Positions 17,682-26,319 of a stretch of 64,000 bases of DNA are shown piece after piece. The notes below the pieces were generated by a model, which worked only from the letters and a program-made list of their open reading frames with translations, was not told where the DNA came from and did not search any database. The position numbers were made by a program, and so were the translations under genes. Source of the stretch: Gp1-AA133 sp964641665 (GTDB lineage: Bacteria; Acidobacteriota; Terriglobia; Terriglobales; Acidobacteriaceae); assembly GCA_964641665.1 (NCBI GenBank), contig CAZXKO010000068.1:1-64000 (forward strand), in the 5' to 3' direction. Numbering within the stretch: position 1 is the first letter of the stretch; every line of letters starts with the position of its first letter.

Positions 17682-20129
17682 TCAATAAGAAATTTCGACA
17701 GAGATCTTGCCCTGGCGCCCCGAGGGAATGTTCACGACTTCCTGCTCGGGTGAAAAATCAGCCCAGGGGGCGCCGTTCAGTGTGACGTTGCGAAGTACCT
17801 TGCCACCGGGCACGCGCAAGCGCAGCTTGGTGGCCGCCCGGTAGCCCTCTGGCAGGTGTAGGACAGCCGAGACCTTTCCACGGTCGATGTCGGAGTGCAA
17901 TTCGTATCCCACATTTCCGAAGCGGGTCGGTGCATCCGCGACCGCGATGGTTTTCCCCTGCTCGAGCCAGACCCTCGGCGTCGCTTTGGCAAGCCAGACG
18001 ACCGGCTCGTCCGGGTTTTCAAATACCAGCATCCACTTCGTAAAGGTCGGAATGCTCACTTCCGAAGGAGTGCAATAGGGGCCTTCGAGTGTGCCGTCGA
18101 TCCTGGCGCCTTCCACGGCGGTCCAGTTTCCGCGCGAATAAATGTGTGCCCGGTGGGCATAGTAAAGCAGCAGGAACTCCCGCGGCCAGTCATACAAAAG
18201 CCGGGCATAGGCGGGGCCAAAATCCAGGAATCCGTTGTAGTACTGGCCACCTCTGGGAAGTCCGAAGAGCGACTCGCCCCTGGCGGCAAGTGAGTCGGTG
18301 ACCAGTCGCGCCTGCTTTTCCGTCAGTTCAGCGGACTCGAGCATTTCCATGTACGCGCGGTCTTTCCCATAGGTCGGCGTGTCGCCAGCCACGGCCGGTA
18401 CGTAGGGCGGTTGCTTGGAGCGATCAATCGACCTGTCGATGGCGGAATCCATGTCCTTTTTCATCTCTGCCGATTCCTGCAACGTGTCGCGGCCTTCCTT
18501 CTCGAGATGCAGGTCGTGGAGTTTATGGCCTATTTCGACCCATACTTCGCCGAGATCGTGGAATCCCCTGGCGGCTTCTGCATTGTTGGAAAAATGGGGC
18601 TGCATGAAGCGGTAAGGATCGATCTTCAGCGAGCTGTCGTGCTCTGACCAGCCGCGAATGATGCCGTAGGTAATGTCCGACGAGGGAACTTCTTTCGATT
18701 GCTTTCGCAGCGAACCAAAGAGGCTCACGATGGCTTGCAACTTTTTTTCGTGCTTGCGCAAGAGCTTTTCGTCGTGGGTGTAGGCATAATACTTCGCCAC
18801 TACGGTCAGCATTTTGCCGTACTGGCCGACTTCAGGCCCGCGAGTGTCGATCGAGCCGTCGTCGCGCACCGAGTTGGTGAAGTAATCGTCTATGTAACGT
18901 CCCGCGACATCGAAAAGTCCCCATTCGAGAAACGCCGCGACGCTGGTGTTGAAGGTGTCCTGAAAGGTGTCCACGTTGTTGTAGCCGTAGCCACCAAAGA
19001 CATTGATTCCGCCAAGCGGAGGGTAACCGTACTTGGGATGGTCGCCCACGCGCGTGATTTCTTCCATCAGCAGAGCGTGCAGGCAGAATTCCCTGAGGCT
19101 GGGGTCAGGCACATCGATCTTCATGGGAGGATTCAGATCGCGCGCCCAGACCGCGTGGACGTGATACAAGGCCTTGTAGAACTCTGCAGCGGAGGGCTCG
19201 CCTCGCGGCGGGAACGGAAGGTGGTGGTAGTAGTAATGAGCTTCTTTGAGTTGGGCCCCGTCAACCAGCAAGGCGCGGTACCAGACGGGCTGGGTCCAGA
19301 AGTGGCCCGGCTCTTCGGCGAACATGGTTTCTTCCCAATATCCGCGCTCGCTGGTGGGAAAAACGAAACGATTCACCGGAAGCCAGCCCCCGACGAGTCC
19401 TTCCCAAACGTCATTCCTTGCCCGGGCATCACGGATTCCGGCAAACAGCTTACCGAGGTCTACGTAAATCTCGTCGCTGAAGGCGCCGAAGGCGAAGGCG
19501 GGTTTATCGTCGGAGTGACGGGTTCCGACAAAACTGGGAACCCGCAACGGAGGAAGTGCAGCCGCAACAGCGGCATAATCGGGATCGGCCGTGCCGGCGA
19601 GGAGATCCTTGCCGAGGATATCGTCTTTCGACTTGGCGATTTCTTCCTGTGTCCGCCCGCGATAGAGGGTGCCGGGCGCAGCGCTGGTAGGTTCAAGACT
19701 CTTGGGCAGGTTCAGAACCACGCCCCGCTTGCCCACATAAATGATGCTGCCTCGGCGGTCCGTCAATTCTTCGAAGACGGCGAGGTTACCTTCCGGCTCC
19801 TCGATCACGGCCATCAATGTCCAAGCGCCAAAATTCTCGCCCTTCGCGACGCTGACCGGCTGGTGAGCCGCCGCATCGATCACGGTCACGTTCTGTTTTT
19901 CGACATCGAACCTTTGTATCTGGAGGTTCCGAGAAGAGCTATCATCTAGGGCAGAAGGGTTGCCAGTGTGGGCCGCTAATGAGGCGCTTGCGAAGAGCAG
20001 GGCGGTCGGGACAAAGAGTGCTGCCAGGAAGGACGAAACTGAAGACCTCCTAAGCCGCACATGTGGCGCCTCTAGGCCCGCTGGTGTACCAATCGAGACG
20101 CGCACTGGAGCGTGGTTCGGAATCTCCAT
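17682..20129 (-). CDS. Exported protein of unrecognised ~800-residue hydrolase-like family (paralogue A)
   Basis: Not assigned to a family. It is a paralogue of the gene at 30879-33251: both share GG-W-P-R/V…P-S/…-R-YWE, a TW/WYR-type block, HY/Y…FPPxR…PxxxEFYxAL, a run PDP…FxxxAxxxE, D-FQD-F-T/S, a YIDxYFTxxV region, D-RGPE-Q-G, IRGWSEHDSxL and YxHRxHxxxRGxWTA. The central part is helical in style, like (alpha/alpha)6 glycosidases, with beta-rich ends (RLRVPGGKVLRNVTLNGAPW is a typical C-terminal sandwich of DUF1680-like enzymes). Start ATG 20129 is chosen because AGGGGGA is just upstream; the frame stays open to 20327 but that part overlaps the receptor's terminator. A hydrophobic stretch FLAALFVPTALLFASASLA serves as signal. 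About 815 aa. Likely acts on a glycan outside the cytoplasm (inference). Confidence 0.75.
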   Translation of the reverse strand: MEIPNHAPVRVSIGTPAGLEAPHVRLRRSSVSSFLAALFVPTALLFASASLAAHTGNPSALDDSSSRNLQIQRFDVEKQNVTVIDAAAHQPVSVAKGENFGAWTLMAVIEEPEGNLAVFEELTDRRGSIIYVGKRGVVLNLPKSLEPTSAAPGTLYRGRTQEEIAKSKDDILGKDLLAGTADPDYAAVAAALPPLRVPSFVGTRHSDDKPAFAFGAFSDEIYVDLGKLFAGIRDARARNDVWEGLVGGWLPVNRFVFPTSERGYWEETMFAEEPGHFWTQPVWYRALLVDGAQLKEAHYYYHHLPFPPRGEPSAAEFYKALYHVHAVWARDLNPPMKIDVPDPSLREFCLHALLMEEITRVGDHPKYGYPPLGGINVFGGYGYNNVDTFQDTFNTSVAAFLEWGLFDVAGRYIDDYFTNSVRDDGSIDTRGPEVGQYGKMLTVVAKYYAYTHDEKLLRKHEKKLQAIVSLFGSLRKQSKEVPSSDITYGIIRGWSEHDSSLKIDPYRFMQPHFSNNAEAARGFHDLGEVWVEIGHKLHDLHLEKEGRDTLQESAEMKKDMDSAIDRSIDRSKQPPYVPAVAGDTPTYGKDRAYMEMLESAELTEKQARLVTDSLAARGESLFGLPRGGQYYNGFLDFGPAYARLLYDWPREFLLLYYAHRAHIYSRGNWTAVEGARIDGTLEGPYCTPSEVSIPTFTKWMLVFENPDEPVVWLAKATPRVWLEQGKTIAVADAPTRFGNVGYELHSDIDRGKVSAVLHLPEGYRAATKLRLRVPGGKVLRNVTLNGAPWADFSPEQEVVNIPSGRQGKISVEISY

Positions 20130-20305
20130 TTCCCCCTGACTCGCTAAACGCAGTCCCTGATCGTTGACGCCGGGAGTTATGTTTTGCGCTCCCCACGCCG
20201 GTTCCCGGGCGATGCGTTTGGACTGCCGAAAGAAAACCACTATGCCGGGCACGCTTTTTCTGAAGGCTCCTTGAGAAACCGAACTGCCCCACCGCCGAAG
20301 CACAC

Positions 20306-20354
20306 CCCAGTAAAAAGAATGCCTCAACGGGCTGCTCTGCAGCCCGTTAAGGCG
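20306..20354 (-). terminator. Rho-independent terminator of the TonB-dependent receptor gene
   Basis: Thirty nucleotides after the receptor's stop codon (minus strand) lies a perfect 10-bp hairpin, AACGGGCTGC with loop of 3 nt (20348-20326), extended by GCCT/AGGC after one mismatch, followed on the minus strand by ATTCTTTTTAC. This is a good intrinsic terminator and separates the receptor from the downstream gene on the same strand. Confidence 0.85.
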
Positions 20355-20383
20355 TAATCAAGAAAACACTCCTGAGTCAGCGC

Positions 20384-23300
20384 TCAGAACTCTATATTCG
20401 CTCGGATCTCGATCTGGCGAGCACCCAGGCCCTGCTGACCAGGGTTGGCCTGTACCACGCTCGATTCACCGAATGTGGAGCTCTGGATCGGCGCCGAGGT
20501 GTTCTGGATGAAGCCCTGGCTGGTGCTGTTGTAACCGCCAGCCGGGTTCGCCCACACGGGGTGGTTCCATACGTTGATAAACTCAGTCTGGAAGACGAAC
20601 TTGACGTTCTCGCGAATCGGGAAGGACTTCGTGAGCGCCAGATCTTGGCTGAATGTATGCGGCCCATACAACCACGGGTGCGCTCCGAAGACGCCCGGGG
20701 TCGTGTTGGGTGCAATGTAGGCCGGGTTGACACCAGTGGGCAAACCGCCGCTGAAATTGAAGTATTTCGGGTTGATGGTGAGGGCGTACGGAGCACCCGG
20801 AACATGGTGCACCGTCGAGGCTCCGAGACCAGACAGGGTAACCCCATTTAGCACAATGCCGCCATCCCCGTACACATCACCCACCGGAGTGTTGCTTGGG
20901 CCATTGACCGTATTAAAACCGCCAAGCAGCTGATAGGGGCCGCCCGTCTGCCAGTTCGCAATCGTTCCTACAGACCAACCACCGATGACCTTGTCCGCAA
21001 TTTTGTTGCTACTGGCAAACGGTTTACCTTTGCCAAATGGCAGGTCGTATGTGCCGTTGGCGTGGATCACGTGCCGGTAGTCAAATCCAGTGGGTCCGTA
21101 GCTATCGCGCAGGTTGCGCATAGTGAACAGGTTGAAGGCGCCGGTCCAGGAGTTGTTCGGCTGAACACCCAAGGCATGGCTCCAGGCGTAGTTCACGTCG
21201 AACTGCATCCCGTGCCACGGTTTCTGGCGAAAATCAATCTGCAGAGAGTGGTAGGTTCCGTAACCAGGGTCGGTCTGGTAACCAGTTGCCTTGCCTGCAT
21301 TGTAAGGATTCGCCTGGAAAAAGTTGATGGGATAGCCCGACCCATTGTTCCCGGCGCAGGGCGTGAAGTTGGCGCCGCCGACCAGGTTGCAGAGATAGGT
21401 CGGGCTGCCCGCCAAGGTACTGGCGAGCGCACCGGCGGCGCCCGTGTTGAGATTAGTAATAAAGGTGCCGTTGGTAAAGAATTTAGCGTCTCCCCCGGCA
21501 GCGGCGGTCATGATGGGCAATGGTTTCGAACCTGGGGTGCCGGAATTATAGGCAAAGCTGCTACCCCCATTGAGGGCCAGGTTTGTCTGGGCATTCTTGA
21601 ACTCGTTAAGAAACCCGTTTTCGAAGACATTAACTTCATTGGGGTTCTCGACAATCCACTGGTGCACGCTGCGATTGCCCATGTAGCGGATCTCGAGCAC
21701 ATTGCTGGAGCCCAGCGCCCGTTGGATGCCGAAGTTCCACGACATCACGTAGGGTTGGTGGATGTGCTGGTTCAGGCCGTTTACCCCCGACCAGTATCCG
21801 AAGAACGTTTCCTGTGATTCAGGAATCGTCTGCTGGTAGGTTGCAGGGCTGACGAAGAAAGGCGCCGGTTGCGTGCCACCCAAAGCGTAACTGCCCGCAT
21901 AGAAGCCGCCCGTTGATGGCAACGTCGAGCCGGGAACCTGCGGCGAGAGCCGGAAGCTCTGGTAGAAGGCGTAACCCTCATTGGAAGCCGAGTTCCAGAA
22001 GAACTGATAGGGCTCGGTCATGCGGCGCAGTCCGAAGCCGGCGCGTATGACCGTGTTGCTTCCACCGAAGAGCTTACCCATCGTGCCTTCGGTCTTGTTG
22101 GGGTTCCAAGAGATGCCGAGCTGAGGCTGCGGAGTGACGTACCAGCCGTCGTAGACACTTTTTCTGGTTCGATATTGCGGGTTCAGTCCGTTTGGATCTG
22201 ACGTCAGAGACCCGGGGTTGAAGATGTTCCCGATTCCAGAGGGTCCCCAGATGCCAACGTTATCCGCGCTGTGGTAACCGACGGTCAGGTCTTTCGACGG
22301 ACTGGTGAAGTCCCAGCGTAGTCCGGCGTTGATCGTCAGGTGCGGCCTGGCGCGCCAGGCGTCCTGCACGAACAGTCCGGTGCCGTGCTGGAGTTCGTCC
22401 AGGAAGTACGCTCCCACTGAGGTGGAGTACTGATTAGTTTTGGGGTCCAGCGGGAACCCGGCGCCACCAGGGTCGACACCGCTGATTCTTCCCACCAGCG
22501 TTGCGTACATATTCTCGGCATGGGCCAAGTCGTTTGCAGAAGCGTTCGGAAAGTTCGTGGCAAAGTAGTTCGTGAACACCCCTGCAGCAGGATCGTTGGG
22601 GTCGATACCCATGTGGACGAACGGGAAGCCGGCCGGTGAATTGTAGTAATGATCCTGCTCGCGGAAGAACGAGAAGCCGAAGCTTACCGTGTGCGCGCCC
22701 TTTTGCCAGGTCACATTGTCCGATGCATTGAACAGCGGATAGTAGGTGCCGACCGGCAAGTTATTCAGTTCTACGCCGGAAGCGCCGTAGGCAAAATTAA
22801 TGGAGGGCTGCGTCAGCCACGCCGGAGTCAGGTCATACCCGTAAGTGGCGCTGTTGTACAGGTAGCCAGCGCGGAAGGAGTTGAGCAGCGATTTCGAGAT
22901 CGTCCAGTCCACACCGAGCGCCTGCGTGAAGTACTTGAAGTTGTTGGTACCGCCGAATTTCGAGTAGAACGAACCCGGCAACGGAGGTACATTGCCATTC
23001 TGCTGGCTGCTCTGCGTCATATTCCAGGAGAGAAACAGCCGCAGGTTATCCCGCATGTTGTAGTCGAGGCGGACCGTCGGGAAATACTGGGTCAGAGGAG
23101 TGCGATACCCGAAGTGCACATCCACCAAATTCGCGTCGGAGTTCGCAGTAACCGAACCTGCGGACAGGGAAGAGGAGATATTCGAGAAAATCGATGCAAC
23201 GGCCGGGTTTACCGCGGTGGGAAGACCGCAGCAGGCAGGCTGTCCGCTGGCGCCAGCGGCTATATCCGTAAGGAGATTGACGGTGTGGCTCGCCCCTTTG

Positions 23301-24298
23301 GTGTCCGTGAAGTTAAAGACGCCCGTCTGAGCCAGGGGGCTCATAACCGTGTTCGAGTTGGTGGCTCCGCTGGGCTGCTTAGCCATGGCGAAGGTACCAA
23401 AGAAGAACAACTTGTCCTTGATAATGGCGCCGCCCAAACTGCCGCCGAATTCATTTCGGATGAACGGGTTCTTCGGAAGGTTCGAAGCGTTGTTCAGCCA
23501 GGTATTGGCGTTCAAAGCGGTGTTGCGAAAATCTTCATAAACGCGCCCATGAAAGGCGTTGCTCCCGCGGCGGGTAACGAAATTCACCTGCATGTCCGAG
23601 ATGCCGTAACCAGTGTTCATATTCAGCTGGTCGGTCTGGACGGTCATTTCTTCCATGTTCTCAACGCGGGCTTGCACGAGAGGTGTAGCGGCGCCGGCAA
23701 ACTTCATGCGCTGCGTGGTGCCCACGACTCCATCGACGTTGTTTCCCGTCGCCATGTAGGGCAGGCCATTCCAGGTGCCGCCGGCGTACCCCGGGACGAG
23801 CTGCGACAAGGAGGAGATGTCCCGGCCTACCAGGGGTAAGTCCTCAACCTGCCGCATGTCGATGGTTCCGGTGATGGCGTTGGAATCAGTCTCGAGGACA
23901 GGGATCTCCTCTGCGCTGACCACCACCTGTTGGTTCAGGGCGCCTACTTTCAGCGCCGCTTTAAGGTCAGTCACGCGAGTCGCCGAAACGGTGACCGATT
24001 CAAAAATTTGGGTCTCGAAGCCTGACTTGGTAACCGTCAGTTTGTAGTTTCCAGTAGGCAGCCCCACGAAGGTGTACGATCCCGCCGATCCGGTTGTAGC
24101 GGATCTGGTCACGTTCGTGGCAGTGTCCAGAAGCACCACGTCGGCAGCCGTAATCACAGCACCGCTCTGGTCAGTGACCAAGATAGAAATACTTCCTTGG
24201 GTGATCTGCGCCCAGGTTGATCCGACGCCAAGCCCGATGAGGATGCACAGACTCAATAACGCACGGAGAGGCAGTTGACGAGAAAAGCTGTGAGACAT
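20384..24298 (-). CDS. TonB-dependent receptor, Oar-like, with carboxypeptidase-regulatory-like N-terminal domain
   Basis: Large (1304 aa) outer-membrane importer of the type expanded in Acidobacteriota. Signal peptide 1-30 (…GSTWA-QITQ), then a CarboxypepD_reg-like domain at about 34-115 (GSISILVTDQSGAVITAADVVLLDTATN … GSYTFVGLPTGNYKLTV), a plug region beginning near 150 (IDMRQVEDLPLVGRDI, then NNVDGV), and a long barrel ending RQIEIRANIEF with terminal Phe. There is no SusD gene next to it, which is usual for this class. It presumably imports a glycan or glycopeptide released by the surrounding hydrolases. The promoter with a GTATAC palindrome lies about 290 nt upstream, giving a leader of roughly 280 nt. 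Confidence 0.92.
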   Translation of the reverse strand: MSHSFSRQLPLRALLSLCILIGLGVGSTWAQITQGSISILVTDQSGAVITAADVVLLDTATNVTRSATTGSAGSYTFVGLPTGNYKLTVTKSGFETQIFESVTVSATRVTDLKAALKVGALNQQVVVSAEEIPVLETDSNAITGTIDMRQVEDLPLVGRDISSLSQLVPGYAGGTWNGLPYMATGNNVDGVVGTTQRMKFAGAATPLVQARVENMEEMTVQTDQLNMNTGYGISDMQVNFVTRRGSNAFHGRVYEDFRNTALNANTWLNNASNLPKNPFIRNEFGGSLGGAIIKDKLFFFGTFAMAKQPSGATNSNTVMSPLAQTGVFNFTDTKGASHTVNLLTDIAAGASGQPACCGLPTAVNPAVASIFSNISSSLSAGSVTANSDANLVDVHFGYRTPLTQYFPTVRLDYNMRDNLRLFLSWNMTQSSQQNGNVPPLPGSFYSKFGGTNNFKYFTQALGVDWTISKSLLNSFRAGYLYNSATYGYDLTPAWLTQPSINFAYGASGVELNNLPVGTYYPLFNASDNVTWQKGAHTVSFGFSFFREQDHYYNSPAGFPFVHMGIDPNDPAAGVFTNYFATNFPNASANDLAHAENMYATLVGRISGVDPGGAGFPLDPKTNQYSTSVGAYFLDELQHGTGLFVQDAWRARPHLTINAGLRWDFTSPSKDLTVGYHSADNVGIWGPSGIGNIFNPGSLTSDPNGLNPQYRTRKSVYDGWYVTPQPQLGISWNPNKTEGTMGKLFGGSNTVIRAGFGLRRMTEPYQFFWNSASNEGYAFYQSFRLSPQVPGSTLPSTGGFYAGSYALGGTQPAPFFVSPATYQQTIPESQETFFGYWSGVNGLNQHIHQPYVMSWNFGIQRALGSSNVLEIRYMGNRSVHQWIVENPNEVNVFENGFLNEFKNAQTNLALNGGSSFAYNSGTPGSKPLPIMTAAAGGDAKFFTNGTFITNLNTGAAGALASTLAGSPTYLCNLVGGANFTPCAGNNGSGYPINFFQANPYNAGKATGYQTDPGYGTYHSLQIDFRQKPWHGMQFDVNYAWSHALGVQPNNSWTGAFNLFTMRNLRDSYGPTGFDYRHVIHANGTYDLPFGKGKPFASSNKIADKVIGGWSVGTIANWQTGGPYQLLGGFNTVNGPSNTPVGDVYGDGGIVLNGVTLSGLGASTVHHVPGAPYALTINPKYFNFSGGLPTGVNPAYIAPNTTPGVFGAHPWLYGPHTFSQDLALTKSFPIRENVKFVFQTEFINVWNHPVWANPAGGYNSTSQGFIQNTSAPIQSSTFGESSVVQANPGQQGLGARQIEIRANIEF

Positions 24299-24583
24299 AT
24301 TTCCCCCTCTCTATCGAGAGCCAACATTCACTTACGGCCGCGTAGACTAGGGCCGGAATCTCTTTCCATGCAATCCACCCCACGAGGACCGATCCGACGA
24401 TGGAGCGAAACCGCTACCCGGAACCGAGAGCGTAAGACTATTGCGATCGCCGTAGCATCAAATGCCCGCGGTGCCACTCTTAACCATGGGCAGTCCCCTT
24501 CCACTGTCACCTTGAGCGTCACCTTGCTCGGTCATTCGGGGGAGCGAGTTTGCAAGTCTTTGGCGCTCACTAATGGGGGGTTT

Positions 24584-24611
24584 TGTATACTTTATTCACG
24601 GGGCTTGTCAA
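24584..24611 (-). promoter_or_regulatory. Promoter with overlapping GTATAC palindrome upstream of the TonB receptor
   Basis: On the minus strand TTGACA (24611-24606), a 16-nt spacer and TATACA (24589-24584) make a near-consensus sigma-70 promoter. The -10 overlaps the palindrome GTATAC (24590-24585). Sixteen nucleotides, GAATAAAGTATACAAA, are identical to the promoter at 28231-28258. Operators of FCD-type GntR regulators commonly have GT…AC half-sites, and such a regulator is encoded at 33346-34086, so repression by it is a reasonable inference. Confidence 0.75.
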
Positions 24612-25104
24612 GCAAAAGTTTCCAGTCTCTTCCTTGGCAAGGTCTTGGCGCGGTTTTAGGTGAGCAGGCAGCACGGCCGGATCTCTTTGATCTTTCATTT
24701 CTTGTTGATTCTGCAATTTCCCTTGTAATGCCGCCTTGCGATTGACTTCGAATCCGCGGGGGAAGAGCACGCGACAATGGAGAATGTGTCCAACGGCTCG
24801 GCATCGCTCATCGAGGGCAAGAGCACATACTGCCCAGCATGAATGCAGAGCGCCAGGACCTTTCGTACCTCGCGGCATCATCCTAAATGTTCCCTCAAGC
24901 GCCCCCACGTCGACGCCCTGATGGGAGTCACTAAGCCAGCATGCAGGTTTGGTGCAGTTGAAGATGTGGGCGCACAGTTTTGACCAGTGAGGGTGCGGGC
25001 AGGGTAGAGTAAAAAGCGCTGCCATGACCCTTTGTGCTTTCCACCCAAATTCGCCCACGGTGCCGTGATACGCTTCACTGCGATTGTGGAAGGAGAGGTG
25101 GGAA
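24612..25104. other. Intergenic region, no gene seen
   Basis: About 490 nt between the receptor promoter (minus) and the TPR gene (plus). The short open frames here have no recognisable motif, signal or ribosome site. Nothing further can be supported. Confidence 0.5.
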
Positions 25105-26295
25105 GTGGAAGTAGGTGTTCGGTTGCGGGTTGCACTCGCGGACGTTGCGCTGATGTCTATGTCTTTAGGTTTATTGGCCCAAGTGGGGGAGAACCGGCAA
25201 TTGCAAATGCCTCAAACCTCAAAGGCCCAAGCCGCAAGCGACCGATCCGCCCGCGAACCAGATTCTCAGGCTGAGGAGGAACTGCAAAAGGGAACCGCGC
25301 TCACACGGGCAGGTTCGTTTGCCGAGGCAATTCCGCATTTGCTCGCCGCGCGGGGACGAGCTTCGAATGACTACGCTGCAAGCTTTAATCTTTGTCTGTG
25401 CTTCGTTGCAACCGGCCAGCCTGGGCAGGCAATTCCGATTCTGACTGCCCTTCGCGCTGCCGGACATAACAATGCAGATGTCAACAATCTGCTAGCCCAG
25501 GCGTATGTCGGCGACGGACAAAACCAGAAGGCGCTGGAAGCGTTGCAACAAGCATCAAAGCTCGCGCCGGAGAACGAGAAGCTGTACCTATTTGTGGCCG
25601 ACGCATGCATGGCGAAGCAGGAATACGCGGTTGGTCTGCAAGTGGTGGACTTGGGATTGGATCACGTGCCTAATTCTGCGCACTTGCACTACCAGCGCGG
25701 GATGTTTCTGGCATTGCTGGATGAATTGGATGCCGGCACGAAGGATTTCGACCAGGTCCGCGGACTCGCGCCTGAAACTGATATTGCGTTTGTGGCCGCC
25801 ACGCAAAAGGCGATGTTCGAGGGAGATGTATTCGAGGCCGTTCGCGCCGCGCGCGAGGGAGTCAAAAAGGGACATCACGATTACGTACTGCTGACGCTCC
25901 TGGGCGAGGCACTGCTTCGCTCTGGCATCGCACCGGGGCAGCCAGAATTCACGGAGGCGCAAGAGGCTCTCGAGGAATCGGTAGCCGAGCGCCCCAACTA
26001 CGCCGACTCGCACCTTGCCTTGGGCAAACTTATTTTATTGGACAATCGGCTGGGCGACGCGATTGCGCATTTGGAAACAGCGAGGCAGCTCAATCCAAAT
26101 AATGCTTCGGTCTATTCGAATCTAGCTGCCGCGTATCGCAGGCGAGGCGATCTTGAGCAAGCGCAAAATATGCTGGCTGTGCTTGCGAACCTGAATCAAG
26201 CCCAGGCCGAGAAGATCAGGTCAGCCCCCGGAGACCGGAAAGCTGGCGATCCAGGGTCTGAAAAGGGGCAATCGGAAGCGACCGATCATCGCTGA
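25105..26295 (+). CDS. Exported tetratricopeptide-repeat protein (copy 2, paired with CRTAC1)
   Basis: About 396 residues. Start GTG at 25105 is chosen: AAGGAGAGG lies 6 nt upstream and the product opens with a signal-like segment (RLRVALADVALMSMSLGLLAQ). TPR units run through the protein, for example GSFAEAIPHLLAARGRASNDYAASFNL, ALEALQQASKLAPENEKLYLFVADAC, LGDAIAHLETARQLNPNNASVYSNLAAAY; between them are alpha-hairpins with weaker consensus. It converges with the second CRTAC1 gene, 24 nt apart, mirroring the pair at 14883-17643. The C-terminus is Lys/Glu/Asp-rich. A scaffold or partner role for the CRTAC1 protein is inferred. Confidence 0.85.
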   Translation: MEVGVRLRVALADVALMSMSLGLLAQVGENRQLQMPQTSKAQAASDRSAREPDSQAEEELQKGTALTRAGSFAEAIPHLLAARGRASNDYAASFNLCLCFVATGQPGQAIPILTALRAAGHNNADVNNLLAQAYVGDGQNQKALEALQQASKLAPENEKLYLFVADACMAKQEYAVGLQVVDLGLDHVPNSAHLHYQRGMFLALLDELDAGTKDFDQVRGLAPETDIAFVAATQKAMFEGDVFEAVRAAREGVKKGHHDYVLLTLLGEALLRSGIAPGQPEFTEAQEALEESVAERPNYADSHLALGKLILLDNRLGDAIAHLETARQLNPNNASVYSNLAAAYRRRGDLEQAQNMLAVLANLNQAQAEKIRSAPGDRKAGDPGSEKGQSEATDHR

Positions 26296-26297
26296 CC

Positions 26298-26317
26298 ATT
26301 CGCCGCTCGGCGCGAAT
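26298..26317. terminator. Possible bidirectional terminator hairpin between convergent genes
   Basis: ATTCGC (26298-26303) and GCGAAT (26312-26317) pair perfectly, enclosing GC-rich sequence that extends the stem. It fills the 24-nt gap between the TPR and CRTAC1 stops. There is no strong T-run on either side, so function is uncertain. Confidence 0.4.
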
Positions 26318-26319
26318 AC

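Noticed and set aside
18699..19949. 416-codon plus-strand frame inside the ~815-residue hydrolase-like gene
   Set aside because: The opposite strand has conserved blocks shared with a paralogue; this frame has none.
20130..20327. N-terminal extension of the ~815-residue gene to 20327
   Set aside because: It would overlap the receptor's intrinsic terminator, has no signal or family similarity, and a ribosome site precedes the later ATG at 20129.
22649..23839. 396-codon plus-strand frame inside the TonB receptor
   Set aside because: Antisense shadow; the receptor is unambiguous.
24570..25058. 162-codon minus-strand frame in the gap upstream of the TonB receptor
   Set aside because: It crosses the receptor promoter and has no recognisable content.
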